DNA of 18,645 nt from an uncultured Eubacteriales bacterium (GCA_900549545.1 URPA01000038.1:1-18645), one strand, 5' to 3'; shown: positions 6,954 through 14,436, numbered from the stretch's first letter. The notes: generated by a model from the sequence alone, not told the origin. Translations and numbers: made by a program.

Positions 6954-7457
6954 TTAAAATTGCATAAGCGGGGCGGAGCCGTCGTCCTGAGTTTTGGTGA
7001 TGGAGCGGATCTGCGCGGTGTAGCTGTAAGTGTCGCTCACATGGACGGTGAAGCTGTCCCCCACCTTTTTGCCCAAGACCTGCTGCCCGAAGGGGGATTC
7101 CTTGCTTATTAGCCCCTTGCGCGGGTCGCAGCGCACGGTGGTGACGACCTGAATGATCTCCGTCTCGTCATCCTCGGGTATGTAAATCTCCACCTTGTCG
7201 TACAGGCCCACCTGATCTCCGGCGGACTTATCCTCGATTATTCTGGCGGTTTTTATCATGCCCTCGAGGTATCTTATACGGCTGCGGTTTTTGTTCTGTG
7301 CCTGCTTTGCCGCCTTATACTCAAAATTCTCGCTCAGATCGCCAAAGGCGCGTGTGCGCTTGACCTCCTCAATAAGCCCGGGCATAAGCTCGAGCCTGCG
7401 GTAGTCAAGCTCCTCCTGCATCTTTTTTATATCCTCTTTTGTAAGCTCGTCATGCAT
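6954..7457 (-). CDS. greA: GreA/GreB-family transcript cleavage factor
   Basis: It enters the secondary channel of RNA polymerase and stimulates cleavage of backtracked RNA. At 167 residues it is close to the usual 155-160. The N-terminal coiled coil carries the catalytic tip RAFGDLSENFEYKAAK with the acidic pair Asp40 and Glu43. The C-terminal FKBP-like domain has ISKESPFGQQVLGKKVGDSF. GCAGGAGA precedes the ATG at 7457. It lies 18 bases downstream of an unknown 135-residue gene on the same strand, with which it is probably co-transcribed. The insertion of acidic residues at 95-100 (PEDDETE) and a longer C-terminus account for the extra length. Confidence 0.92.
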   Translation of the reverse strand: MHDELTKEDIKKMQEELDYRRLELMPGLIEEVKRTRAFGDLSENFEYKAAKQAQNKNRSRIRYLEGMIKTARIIEDKSAGDQVGLYDKVEIYIPEDDETEIIQVVTTVRCDPRKGLISKESPFGQQVLGKKVGDSFTVHVSDTYSYTAQIRSITKTQDDGSAPLMQF

Positions 7458-7475
7458 AATTCGCGCTCTCCTGCA

Positions 7476-7883
7476 TTATATATCAATATTGATGGAGTTG
7501 AGGCCGTTGCGCTCAAACTCCGAGAGGTATTCCTCCATGCGCACGGTCAGCGGCGCAAAATCCTCCGGGTCGCTGTCCTCAAGGCCCAGATCGCGCCTTG
7601 CAAGCTCCTCGGCCAGAATGTCATAAAACACCGCGTCCTCATAGTCGGCAATGGCCTCATGTATGCCGCCCTCCTGAAACGCGCGGGAGGGGTAGATGCG
7701 CCCCTGCCACTTTTCGGCGAGCGCCGGCATGCCCGAGGAGAGACACATGGAGAAGAGCTTCTCCTCCAAGAGGTCGTAATCCTCAAAGCGGTCATCGCCC
7801 CGAGCGGAGTTCAAAACCCAGTTGCCCACATAGACCATATCCAAAAGCCGCCGGAATTCCTTGGCGGTAAGCTCAATTTTCAT
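7476..7883 (-). CDS. conserved-looking hypothetical protein upstream of greA
   Basis: I do not recognise the family. The 135-residue, acidic, soluble protein begins MKIELTAKEFRRLLDMVYVGNWVLNS and is probably all helical. It has no signal peptide, membrane segment or cysteine cluster (only Cys47). GGGAGG lies seven bases before the ATG at 7883, and a plausible promoter sits about 35 bases further upstream. It is the first gene of a likely two-gene operon with greA. The good ribosome site, tight spacing and protein-like composition support a real gene; function cannot be inferred. Confidence 0.8.
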   Translation of the reverse strand: MKIELTAKEFRRLLDMVYVGNWVLNSARGDDRFEDYDLLEEKLFSMCLSSGMPALAEKWQGRIYPSRAFQEGGIHEAIADYEDAVFYDILAEELARRDLGLEDSDPEDFAPLTVRMEEYLSEFERNGLNSINIDI

Positions 7884-7915
7884 GCCCTAACCTCCCATCG
7901 AAGTAGCATCGTTTT

Positions 7916-7943
7916 ATTATATACCTATTATAGCAAAGCACAA
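7916..7943 (-). promoter_or_regulatory. promoter of the 135-aa gene and greA
   Basis: On the minus strand TTGTGC (7938-7943) and a perfect TATAAT (7916-7921) are spaced by 16 bases. A second TATAAT overlaps the spacer (7927-7932) and may be an alternative -10. Confidence 0.55.
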
Positions 7944-7979
7944 GCCCAAAATCCACTATCGGCGAAGAACAAATTTTTC

Positions 7980-8008
7980 TTGTAATGGCAGGATATTTGC
8001 GGTATATT
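7980..8008 (+). promoter_or_regulatory. promoter of murI-DUF1934-argS
   Basis: TTGTAA (7980-7985) and TATATT (8003-8008) are spaced by exactly 17 bases and lie 30 bases before the murI start, divergent from the greA-operon promoter. Confidence 0.6.
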
Positions 8009-8038
8009 AAATACTTAGCACAGAAACAGGAGAACAGC

Positions 8039-8839
8039 ATGGACAACAGACCTATTGGAATTTTTGACTCCGGCCTCGGGGGGCTTACGGCGCTCAAAGC
8101 GTTTCGGGAGCTTATGCCGGGGGAGGATATAATATACTTTGGCGACACCGGGCGTGTGCCCTATGGCTCAAGGCCGGCCGGGCAGCTTCGTGTTATGGCC
8201 CGGCAGGATTTGGATTTTTTGGCGGATAAGGGCGTCAAGGCCATTATCGCCGCCTGCGGCACGGTCTCCAGCATCGCGCCTGAGCTGCTGGCGGAATATA
8301 AGCTGCCCACGGTGGGCGTTGTGCAGGCCGGGGCGGAGGCGCTTTCAAAGCACGGCGGCAAGGGGCCGCTCGGCGTTATCGCAACGGTCGCGAGCATAGG
8401 AAGCGGCGCGTACCAGCGCACGCTCGCTGCGCTCTGCCCGGAGCGGGAGGTCATCGCTATTGCCTGCCCGGAGTTTGTGCCACTTATAGAGAGCGGACAC
8501 AGCGCCCCGGAGGACCCCCTTGTGCGCTCGGCGGTGGAGCGGCAGCTCAAGCCCATAAAGGACGGCGGAGCAACGGCCCTGCTCCTCGGCTGCACGCATT
8601 TTGGAATAATCGGCGCGGCTATCGCGGATTACCTCGGCGCGGACGTGGAGCTCGTGAGCGCTTCCGTCAGTGCCGCCCAGCGTTTGAGCGGCCTGCTCCG
8701 CGACAGAGACATGACCGGCGGCAGCGGCCGGGAGATATATTACACCAGCGGCAGCGGAGCGGAGTTTTCCCGCCTGGCGGGGGCCCTGCTCGGCAGGGAG
8801 GGCATTGTTGCCGGTGAAGTCCCCGCTATGGAGGCCTGA
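8039..8839 (+). CDS. murI: glutamate racemase (variant catalytic motif)
   Basis: MurI interconverts L- and D-glutamate for peptidoglycan using two cysteines. The 266-residue protein starts MDNRPIGIFDSGLGGLTAL with the substrate-binding Asp10-Ser11. The YFGDTGRVPYGSR motif matches the family. The first catalytic motif is AACGTVSS (Cys73) where most MurI have ACNTA; the substrate-contacting Asn is Gly74 here. The second is LLGCTHFG (Cys185-Thr-His). Both cysteines remain, so a racemase is likely, but the Asn change could mark a subfamily or altered activity. ACAGGAG before the ATG at 8039 decides this start over an upstream ATG at 7985, which lies inside the promoter. First gene of an operon with a DUF1934 gene and argS. 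Confidence 0.88.
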   Translation: MDNRPIGIFDSGLGGLTALKAFRELMPGEDIIYFGDTGRVPYGSRPAGQLRVMARQDLDFLADKGVKAIIAACGTVSSIAPELLAEYKLPTVGVVQAGAEALSKHGGKGPLGVIATVASIGSGAYQRTLAALCPEREVIAIACPEFVPLIESGHSAPEDPLVRSAVERQLKPIKDGGATALLLGCTHFGIIGAAIADYLGADVELVSASVSAAQRLSGLLRDRDMTGGSGREIYYTSGSGAEFSRLAGALLGREGIVAGEVPAMEA

Positions 8840-8843
8840 TATA

Positions 8844-9281
8844 ATGAAGGATGTACTTATAAATATAGACAGTACCCACGTCTACGCTCAGGGCGAGGAC
8901 GACAGTCTTGAATTTACAACCGACGGGTATTATTTCTTCGAGGACGATGTGGCTTGCCTGAGCTACATGGAGAGTGAGGTCACCGGTCTTGAGGGGACGC
9001 GCACCAGCATGATGGCCTACCCTGACCGCGTTGTGCTTGACAGGGACGGGGTTGTCACCAGCCGGATGATTTTCCGGCAGGGGGAGAAGAGCTCGTTCAT
9101 GTATAACACCCCCTACGGCGCGATGGCCATGGGCATCAGCACAGGCAGCATCCGCCGGGAGATGGATGAAAACGGCGGCAGCCTCTATATTGATTACTCG
9201 GTTGATGTGGAAAACAGCGTTATTGCGAGAAACAGCTTTCATATAACTGTAAAAGAGATTGGAGAAGAGACAGATGGCTAA
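8844..9281 (+). CDS. DUF1934 (YwiB-like) beta-barrel protein
   Basis: The 145-residue product resembles the DUF1934 family (YwiB of Bacillus), small beta-barrel proteins of unknown function usually encoded next to argS; the pattern MKDVLINIDSTHVYAQGEDDSLEFTT..., then MIFRQGEKSSFMYNTPYGAMAMGIST, fits. It begins four bases after the murI stop, with its GGAGG inside the murI 3' end (8830-8834). Its stop overlaps the argS start by eight bases (ATGGCTAA), so translation of the three genes is tightly coupled. No signal peptide or membrane segment is seen; it is probably cytoplasmic. Confidence 0.85.
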   Translation: MKDVLINIDSTHVYAQGEDDSLEFTTDGYYFFEDDVACLSYMESEVTGLEGTRTSMMAYPDRVVLDRDGVVTSRMIFRQGEKSSFMYNTPYGAMAMGISTGSIRREMDENGGSLYIDYSVDVENSVIARNSFHITVKEIGEETDG

Positions 9282-11019
9282 TTTGATTCAGAGCGCGAAG
9301 GACAGCGTTAACGATATTTTGCAGGCGGCCTACCTGAAGGCGGCCGAAAAGGGGCAGCTGCCCGCCGGGGCGGAGCTTAAGGGCGGAGTGGAGATACCCA
9401 AAGACCCCCGCAACGGCGACTATGCCGCAAACCACGCCATGGCCGGCGCGAAGCAGCTGCACATGGCACCGCGCAAGATCGCTGAGGCTCTGGCTGAGAA
9501 CGCTGAGCTTGAGGGAAGCTGGTTTTCCTCCGTCGAGGTGGCGGGCGCGGGTTTTATCAACTTCCGCCTGTCGGACAAGTGGTACGCTGATGTCCTCGCC
9601 GCGCTCAGCGCCGAGGGCAAGGACTATGGCTGCGTGGACGAGGGCCACGGCAAGAAGCTGATGGTCGAGTTTGTCTCCGCAAACCCCACTGGGCCCATGC
9701 ACATGGGCAACGCCCGCGGCGGCGTGCTGGGTGACGCGCTGGCAAGCGTTCTCGACAGAGCGGGCTACAATGTCAGCCGCGAGTTCTATGTTAACGACGC
9801 CGGCAACCAGATAGAGAAGTTTGCAACCTCCATCGACGCGAGATACCGCCAGATAATCCTGGGCGAGGAGCAGGTCGAGTTTCCCGAGGACGGATACCAC
9901 GGGGAGGATATAAAGCTCCTTGCCAAGGCATTTTACGATGAGCACGGCGAAGAGTTCCTGAACAAGAGCGAGGCCGAGCGGCACGCGGCCATGGCGAGCT
10001 TCGGCCTTGAGCGGAACATCCCCAAGATGCAGGCCGATCTCCGCCGCTACGGCATCGAGTACGACAAGTGGTTTTTCGAGTCGGAGCTGCACGAGAGCGG
10101 CTATGTGAAGGACTCCGTGGACAAGCTTACCGAGCTTGGCTACACCTATGAAAAGGAGGGCGCGCTGTGGCTCGCCACCTCTCGCATACTGGGCGAGAAG
10201 CTCAAGGCCAAGGGCAAGAGCGATGAGGAGATAGCGAAGCTCGAGCTCAAGGACGATGTGCTGCGCCGCGCAAACGGGTTCTACACCTATTTTGCCGCCG
10301 ACATCGCCTACCACCGCAACAAGTTTGAAAAGCGCGGCTTTGAAAAGGTCATCAACGTCTGGGGCGCGGATCATCACGGCCATGTGGCCCGCCTCAAGGG
10401 CGCCATGGACGCGCTGGGCCTTGACGGGGAAAACCGCCTTGACATCGTGCTCATGCAGCTTGTCAAGCTCACCCGCAACGGCGAGGTCGTGCGTATGTCC
10501 AAGCGCACGGGCAAGGCAATTTCGCTCACCGACCTTTTAGACGAGGTGCCTGTGGACGCCGCGCGCTATTTCTTCAACTCCCGGCCGGAGACCCCGGTGG
10601 AGTTTGATTTGGAGCTTGCCGTCCGTCAGGACAGCGAAAACCCCGTGTACTATGTGCAGTACGCCCACGCGAGAATATGCACCCTGCTCGCAGCGCTTGA
10701 GGCGCAGGGAAATCACCTGCCCGCGCTTTCGGACGTCAACACCGCCCTGCTCACCGACGACACCGAGCGGGAGCTTATAAAGCAGCTTGCCGCCCTGCCG
10801 GAGGAGATCCGCCTTGCCGCGCGGGACTATGACCCCAGCCGCATGAACCACTATGTGACCGAGCTTGCCTCGCGCTTTCACAGGTTCTACACCGTCTGCC
10901 GCATAAAGGACGCGGAGCCGGGCCTGCTTGAAGCCCGCCAGCTCCTCGCAGACTCCGTGCGTAAGGTGATAGAGATCGCCCTCGGCATTATCGGCGTCAG
11001 CGCCCCGGAGAAGATGTGA
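9274..11019 (+). CDS. argS: arginyl-tRNA synthetase
   Basis: It charges tRNA-Arg with arginine. The 581-residue class Ia enzyme has the N-terminal Arg-tRNA-recognition domain (about 1-110). The HIGH-type motif reads HMGN (143-146) in FVSANPTGPMHMGNARGG, and the KMSKS-type motif MSKRTGKA starts at Met408. A helical DALR anticodon-binding domain lies at the C-terminus (YVQYAHARI onward, about 455-581). The ATG at 9274 was chosen because GGAGAAG lies six bases upstream; a longer start at 9259 would lack a site. Last gene of the murI operon, ending in a clear terminator. Confidence 0.96.
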   Translation: MANLIQSAKDSVNDILQAAYLKAAEKGQLPAGAELKGGVEIPKDPRNGDYAANHAMAGAKQLHMAPRKIAEALAENAELEGSWFSSVEVAGAGFINFRLSDKWYADVLAALSAEGKDYGCVDEGHGKKLMVEFVSANPTGPMHMGNARGGVLGDALASVLDRAGYNVSREFYVNDAGNQIEKFATSIDARYRQIILGEEQVEFPEDGYHGEDIKLLAKAFYDEHGEEFLNKSEAERHAAMASFGLERNIPKMQADLRRYGIEYDKWFFESELHESGYVKDSVDKLTELGYTYEKEGALWLATSRILGEKLKAKGKSDEEIAKLELKDDVLRRANGFYTYFAADIAYHRNKFEKRGFEKVINVWGADHHGHVARLKGAMDALGLDGENRLDIVLMQLVKLTRNGEVVRMSKRTGKAISLTDLLDEVPVDAARYFFNSRPETPVEFDLELAVRQDSENPVYYVQYAHARICTLLAALEAQGNHLPALSDVNTALLTDDTERELIKQLAALPEEIRLAARDYDPSRMNHYVTELASRFHRFYTVCRIKDAEPGLLEARQLLADSVRKVIEIALGIIGVSAPEKM

Positions 11020-11031
11020 TATTGCGTATAG

Positions 11032-11071
11032 AAAACCTCTGCCTTGTCGAAAGACGTGGGCAGAGGTTTTT
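11032..11071 (+). terminator. intrinsic terminator of the murI-argS operon
   Basis: AAAACCTCTGCC (11032-11043) pairs perfectly with GGCAGAGGTTTT (11059-11070), followed by a T. The loop can extend through GTC-GAAA-GAC. It starts 12 bases after the argS stop. Confidence 0.85.
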
Positions 11072-11087
11072 GCTTTATTGCGGAGCA

Positions 11088-11300
11088 GTTGCGGCTTCAG
11101 CCGCAACAACTTGCTTCCCCCAATGGAGGAAGTGGCGAGCGGCGCGAGCCGATAGGGGGGATGGTCTGCGCTTGAGTTTGTGTACAACCCCCTTCAGGCT
11201 TGCCGCTTTGCGACAAGCCAGCTCATCTCCGCGCTAAGAGCCGCCTTACGGCGGTTGCGCTCCGAAACGCGCCTGCGGGCGCAGCCCCCAAGGGGGCGCC
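11088..11300. repeat. palindromic intergenic repeat block
   Basis: The stretch without genes between argS and the recombinase contains GTTGCGGC/GCCGCAAC (11088-11095/11100-11107), a CTTCCCCC...GGAGGAAG dyad (11114-11131), GGCTTG..CAAGCC (11197-11219) and GCCCCC/GGGGGC (11284-11289/11292-11297). The design (hairpin, hairpin, G-run, spacer, C-run, hairpin) resembles that of the repeat at 131-277, although I do not see clear base-by-base identity. It is probably one or two further members of the intergenic repeat families of this genome. Confidence 0.6.
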
Positions 11301-11356
11301 AAGATTAGTGCGGTGTTTATCTTTATGCTGTTTCTTTTGATTTACACCGCCCAAAG

Positions 11357-11491
11357 GCCTCCCTGTGTAAGGGAGGCTGTCAGCCATCGGCTGACTGGAG
11401 GGTTGTTACCTGTGCGGTAATTAACTTTACTGCTCAAAATATCGCACATTTACAATCCCTCAGTCACGGCTTTGCCGTGCCAGCTCCCTTA
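11357..11491 (-). repeat. dispersed palindromic repeat, copy 2 (inverted, one end missing)
   Basis: Read on the minus strand this matches copy 1 (131-277) over about 135 bases, including GGGAGCTGGC, CTGAGGGATTGT, AATGTGC, ATATTTTGAGCAGT, AAGTTAATTA, GGTAAC and a terminal GCCTCCCTTACACAGGGAGGC. The outer half-arm GGCTCCCTTGTGT of copy 1 has no counterpart here: homology stops at about 11,491, where the mobile element sequence begins. The full repeat was probably interrupted by insertion. Confidence 0.75.
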
Positions 11492-11540
11492 GTTCATGTG
11501 AGATAAAGAAGTAAAAGAAGTGTAAAAAATTTTGCCGTTC

Positions 11541-11563
11541 CCTGTCCGGCTGACTGCCGGACG
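11541..11563 (-). terminator. hairpin downstream of the serine recombinase
   Basis: GTCCGGC (11544-11550) and GCCGGAC (11556-11562) pair around TGACT and extend outward by weaker pairs. On the minus strand a TTTTTT run follows about 14 bases later, so it is a plausible but non-canonical terminator, placed between the recombinase and the element end. Confidence 0.5.
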
Positions 11564-11572
11564 GGTCGGGCT

Positions 11573-13195
11573 TTAGTCGGGCAACTCTACCTTGCCGACG
11601 AAAGAGTAATAGATTTCGATTTCCTGTCTGCGGAGCTTCCCCCGGCGTTTCCCGTCAAGGGATTCCGATTCGTGGATTACGATTTTCTCCACAAACTCCC
11701 GTAACAGGGTAGGGGTGAGTTCCTCAAAGCTGGTGTACTTGCGTACCACTTTCATAAACTTTTCAGCGTTTGCCGTGGCTTCCAGCGTCCTTGAAAGCTC
11801 GCCCTGCAGAACGGCGGCTTTCTCTTTCAGTTCCTTTTGCTCGGCTTCATAGTCTGCCGAAAGCTCCGTGAAACGTTCGTCCGATATGCGCCCGGTCACG
11901 CTGTCCTCATACAGCCGCTTGAAGATAGCGGAGAGTTCCGCAATCCTCTTTTCTGCCGCTTCCAGTTCTTTCTTCTTGGCGGCGTTCCGGCGTTTGCTCC
12001 CGTCCTCGGTCTGCTCGGTCAAGAGCTTCATAAACCGGGCTTCGTGCTTGGCGGCGTAGCTGGTGACTTTCCGCAAATTCTCCGTCACTCCCTCGGTCAA
12101 AAGGTCGGTGCGGATAAAGTGCGCCGTACAGTCACGGGTGCGCTTCTTGTAGCTGCCGCATATGTAGCAGTCCTGCCGCCGCTTGTCCGTCTGATACCTC
12201 TGCTGGTACATGACGCTGCCGCAATCGGCACAAAAGAGTATGCCGGAGAACAAGCCCACTTCATCATAGCGGTTGGGGCGTTTGCGCTGCTTGCGTAGCT
12301 CCTGCACACGCTCCCATGTGTCACGGTCTATGATTGGCTCGTGGTGGTTCTCAAAGATTGCCTGCTTTTCTTCGGGGTTCTCCTTGCTCTGCTTTACCTT
12401 GTAGGACACTTTCTCGGTCTTGAAGTTCACAAGGCAGCCCGTGTATTCCCGGTTTTCAAGGATATGCGCCACGGTGTTTGTCGCCCACTTGCACTCATAG
12501 CCGGGGTGGTAGCGGCGGGTGCTTCCCGTCCGGCGGTATTCCAGCGTTCCCGGCGTGGGTGTCTGCTGCTCCGTAAGCATACGGGCTATCTTGGTCGGAC
12601 CGTTCCCGGCAAGGCAAAGGCTGTATATCTGCTTCACCACGGGGGCGGCTTCCTCGTCAATGATGAAATTTTCGTCCTCGTCCATGAGGTAGCCGTACAC
12701 GGGCTTGCTTGTGACGGGCTTCCCGCTCATGCCTTTTGACCGCTTCACGGCTCTGATTTTCTTGCTCGTATCTCTCACCAGCCATTCGTTAAAAATGTTA
12801 CGCAAAGGGGCAAAATCGTTGTCGCCCTGTGCGCTGTCAACGCCGTCATTGATTGCAATAAAACGGACGTTTTTCTGTGGGAAAATCATTTCCGTGTACA
12901 TTCCCACTTGTAAGTAGTTGCGCCCTAACCTTGACATATCCTTGACTATGACCGTTCCCACAAGCCCCGCTTCAATGTCGGCAAGCATGGACTGGAAGCC
13001 GGGTCTTTGGAAATTCGCCCCGGAATAACCGTCGTCCGTGTACCATTTCAGATTCCCGAAGCCGTTCTGCTTTGCGTAGTTTTCAAGGATTCGCTTCTGG
13101 TTGGAAATGGAATTGCTCTCGCCTTGCAGCTCGTCCTCATGGGATAATCTCGGATAAAGGGCGGTAATGAGTGTTTGGGTGGTCTGTCTTGACAT
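11573..13195 (-). CDS. large serine recombinase, TnpX-like integrase
   Basis: It catalyses excision and integration of the element by serine-type strand exchange. The 540-residue protein has the resolvase domain with catalytic Ser18 in YPRLSHEDE and the VKDMSRLGRNYLQVG motif (84-98). The recombinase domain follows (GYLMDEDENFIIDEEAAPVVKQIY onward), then a zinc ribbon (Cys322, Cys325, Cys343, Cys346, Cys356), a long coiled coil (about 395-470) and a basic C-terminus. The start at 13195 follows GGAGG closely; an upstream ATG (13225) has no site. It is the last gene before the chromosomal junction, as in Tn4451-type elements, and tnpW lies upstream. An inverted repeat around its promoter may control it. 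Confidence 0.94.
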   Translation of the reverse strand: MSRQTTQTLITALYPRLSHEDELQGESNSISNQKRILENYAKQNGFGNLKWYTDDGYSGANFQRPGFQSMLADIEAGLVGTVIVKDMSRLGRNYLQVGMYTEMIFPQKNVRFIAINDGVDSAQGDNDFAPLRNIFNEWLVRDTSKKIRAVKRSKGMSGKPVTSKPVYGYLMDEDENFIIDEEAAPVVKQIYSLCLAGNGPTKIARMLTEQQTPTPGTLEYRRTGSTRRYHPGYECKWATNTVAHILENREYTGCLVNFKTEKVSYKVKQSKENPEEKQAIFENHHEPIIDRDTWERVQELRKQRKRPNRYDEVGLFSGILFCADCGSVMYQQRYQTDKRRQDCYICGSYKKRTRDCTAHFIRTDLLTEGVTENLRKVTSYAAKHEARFMKLLTEQTEDGSKRRNAAKKKELEAAEKRIAELSAIFKRLYEDSVTGRISDERFTELSADYEAEQKELKEKAAVLQGELSRTLEATANAEKFMKVVRKYTSFEELTPTLLREFVEKIVIHESESLDGKRRGKLRRQEIEIYYSFVGKVELPD

Positions 13196-13212
13196 AATAT
13201 CCTCCGTTTCCG

Positions 13213-13266
13213 ACAGCCAGCCCACTATTCCGTATGTCTATTATACCATAGGTTGGGGCTGGCTGT
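13213..13266 (-). promoter_or_regulatory. recombinase promoter flanked by an 11-bp inverted repeat
   Basis: ACAGCCAGCCC (13213-13223) and its exact complement GGGCTGGCTGT (13256-13266) bracket 32 bases that contain, on the minus strand, a perfect -10 TATAAT (13240-13245). A weak -35 TGTACA overlaps the outer arm. The layout suggests an operator that controls the recombinase, or a recombinase binding site. Confidence 0.55.
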
Positions 13267-13328
13267 ACAGTCCTTTTTGCTACTTTATGGCACATAATGT
13301 CGAATTATTTTCAACAGGGAATGTCACT

Positions 13329-13526
13329 TTACATAGCGTGGGCGGCTCGTTCCCCGGCTGCGCTTTCGGCTTCCAGCACTTTCATCATCTTGTCGGCGGC
13401 GGTGGCGGTAGTGCCTTGCTTGAAATAGCCGGAAACTACAAGGACGGTGTTCCCTCTGCGTACCTCGGTCACGCAATCCGGGCGGCGGGCGGTAGTGGCG
13501 GTGCTTCTGTTGGGGGTGTCGGTCAT
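13329..13526 (-). CDS. tnpW: transposon-encoded protein TnpW
   Basis: The 65-residue protein matches the small TnpW family found beside TnpX-type recombinases: the stretch RRPDCVTEVRRGNTVLVVSGYFK, then TATAADKMMKVLEAE. Function is unknown. The ATG overlaps the stop of the helicase-loader gene (ATGA, 13523-13526), and AAAGGAGA lies upstream, so the two are translationally coupled. The recombinase follows after 133 bases that contain its own promoter. Confidence 0.85.
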   Translation of the reverse strand: MTDTPNRSTATTARRPDCVTEVRRGNTVLVVSGYFKQGTTATAADKMMKVLEAESAAGERAAHAM

Positions 13527-14374
13527 AGGCTCTCCTTTCTGTTCAGCAGCATTTTAAGGCGTTCCATTTTCGCCTGTGCTTTGGCTTTTCTGAAATTCTC
13601 CCCGGTAATGCAGACGGGGGTACACATTTCAATAAGGCGGTCATAAATGCGGGCGTGGGCGGTGTCCTCCGGGTTCTGCAATTCTTCCAGCGTCAAATTC
13701 GTTGTGACAATCAGCGGCTTTTGGCTGCGGTATCGGCTGTCAATCACGTTATAGACTTGTTCAAGCCCGTATTCCGTGCCACGCTCCATGCCGAAATCGT
13801 CAAGGATAAGCAGAGGGAAGCTGCAAAGGCGGGCTATGTATTCGTTCCTGTCCTTGTAGCTGGCAGCAAGGTCATTGAGGATAAGGGCAAAGTTCGTCAT
13901 GCACACGGAAATTTCTTTCTCCATGAGGGCGTTGGCGATACACCCGGCAAGGCAGCTCTTGCCCGTGCCGACTTCTCCCCACAAAATCATTCCGTGGTTT
14001 CCGTCCTTTATCTGCTCCCATTGTTCCACATAGCGGCGGGCTTTCTCCATTTGGGGGCATTTGCCGTTGTCGTTGCCGAAAGTCCATTCCCTCATAGCCG
14101 GGTCGGTGAAGCCCTTTCTTTTCAGCCGTTCCACTTCCTCCCGGTGCTTCTGCTCCCGGTCTGCGGCTTCCAGTGTTTCCCGGCGTTTCCGCTGGCAGTC
14201 ACATTCTTTGGGGTGTCGGTCACGTCCGAAAAAGGTCTTGCCCTCCGGGAAGTAGGCTTCTTTGGGCTGGCGGCAGCTCCCGCAATATAAAAGCCCGTCC
14301 TCTCCGGTGTAGTCCTCCGGCTCTGCTTCCTGTACCGTGGCAAGCCGGAAAATAGCGTTATCATAATCATTCAT
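13523..14374 (-). CDS. DnaC/IstB-type AAA+ helicase loader
   Basis: Probably loads the replicative helicase at the element origin together with the replisome organizer encoded just upstream. The 283-residue protein has an N-terminal cysteine cluster (Cys31, Cys34, Cys58, Cys60; possible zinc site), a charged helix (about 62-90), Walker A GEVGTGKS (133-140), Walker B LLILDD (188-193), sensor TTN (224-226) and arginines around 242-246. The start at 14374 has AAGGAGG eight bases upstream; the ATG at 14395 lacks a site. IstB proteins share this ATPase fold, but no IS transposase is nearby, so a replication role fits better. Confidence 0.88.
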   Translation of the reverse strand: MNDYDNAIFRLATVQEAEPEDYTGEDGLLYCGSCRQPKEAYFPEGKTFFGRDRHPKECDCQRKRRETLEAADREQKHREEVERLKRKGFTDPAMREWTFGNDNGKCPQMEKARRYVEQWEQIKDGNHGMILWGEVGTGKSCLAGCIANALMEKEISVCMTNFALILNDLAASYKDRNEYIARLCSFPLLILDDFGMERGTEYGLEQVYNVIDSRYRSQKPLIVTTNLTLEELQNPEDTAHARIYDRLIEMCTPVCITGENFRKAKAQAKMERLKMLLNRKESL

Positions 14375-14403
14375 AAAATCGTCCTCCTTGTTCATGGTCT
14401 TTT

Positions 14404-14423
14404 ACGTCCTGTTTACAGGACGT
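14404..14423. promoter_or_regulatory. perfect 20-base palindrome before the helicase-loader gene
   Basis: ACGTCCTGT (14404-14412), TT, ACAGGACGT (14415-14423) form a perfect dyad in the 62-base gap between the replisome organizer stop and the loader start. No T-run follows that would make it a terminator. The compact 9-2-9 symmetry suggests a dimeric protein-binding operator, and its GTCC/GGAC halves echo the sites inside the neighbouring initiator gene. Confidence 0.55.
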
Positions 14424-14436
14424 TCTATCGCTGTTA

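Noticed and set aside
6656..6967. 103-aa plus-strand frame in the rpsF-greA gap
   Set aside because: It translates a chain of inverted repeats and has no ribosome site; treated as non-coding repeat.
9220..10383. 387-aa open frame on the minus strand under argS
   Set aside because: Antisense shadow of argS without a ribosome site or recognisable domain.
13523..14374. IstB of an IS21-type insertion sequence
   Set aside because: The ATPase fold is shared, but there is no IstA transposase or IS ends, and the neighbour is a replisome organizer.
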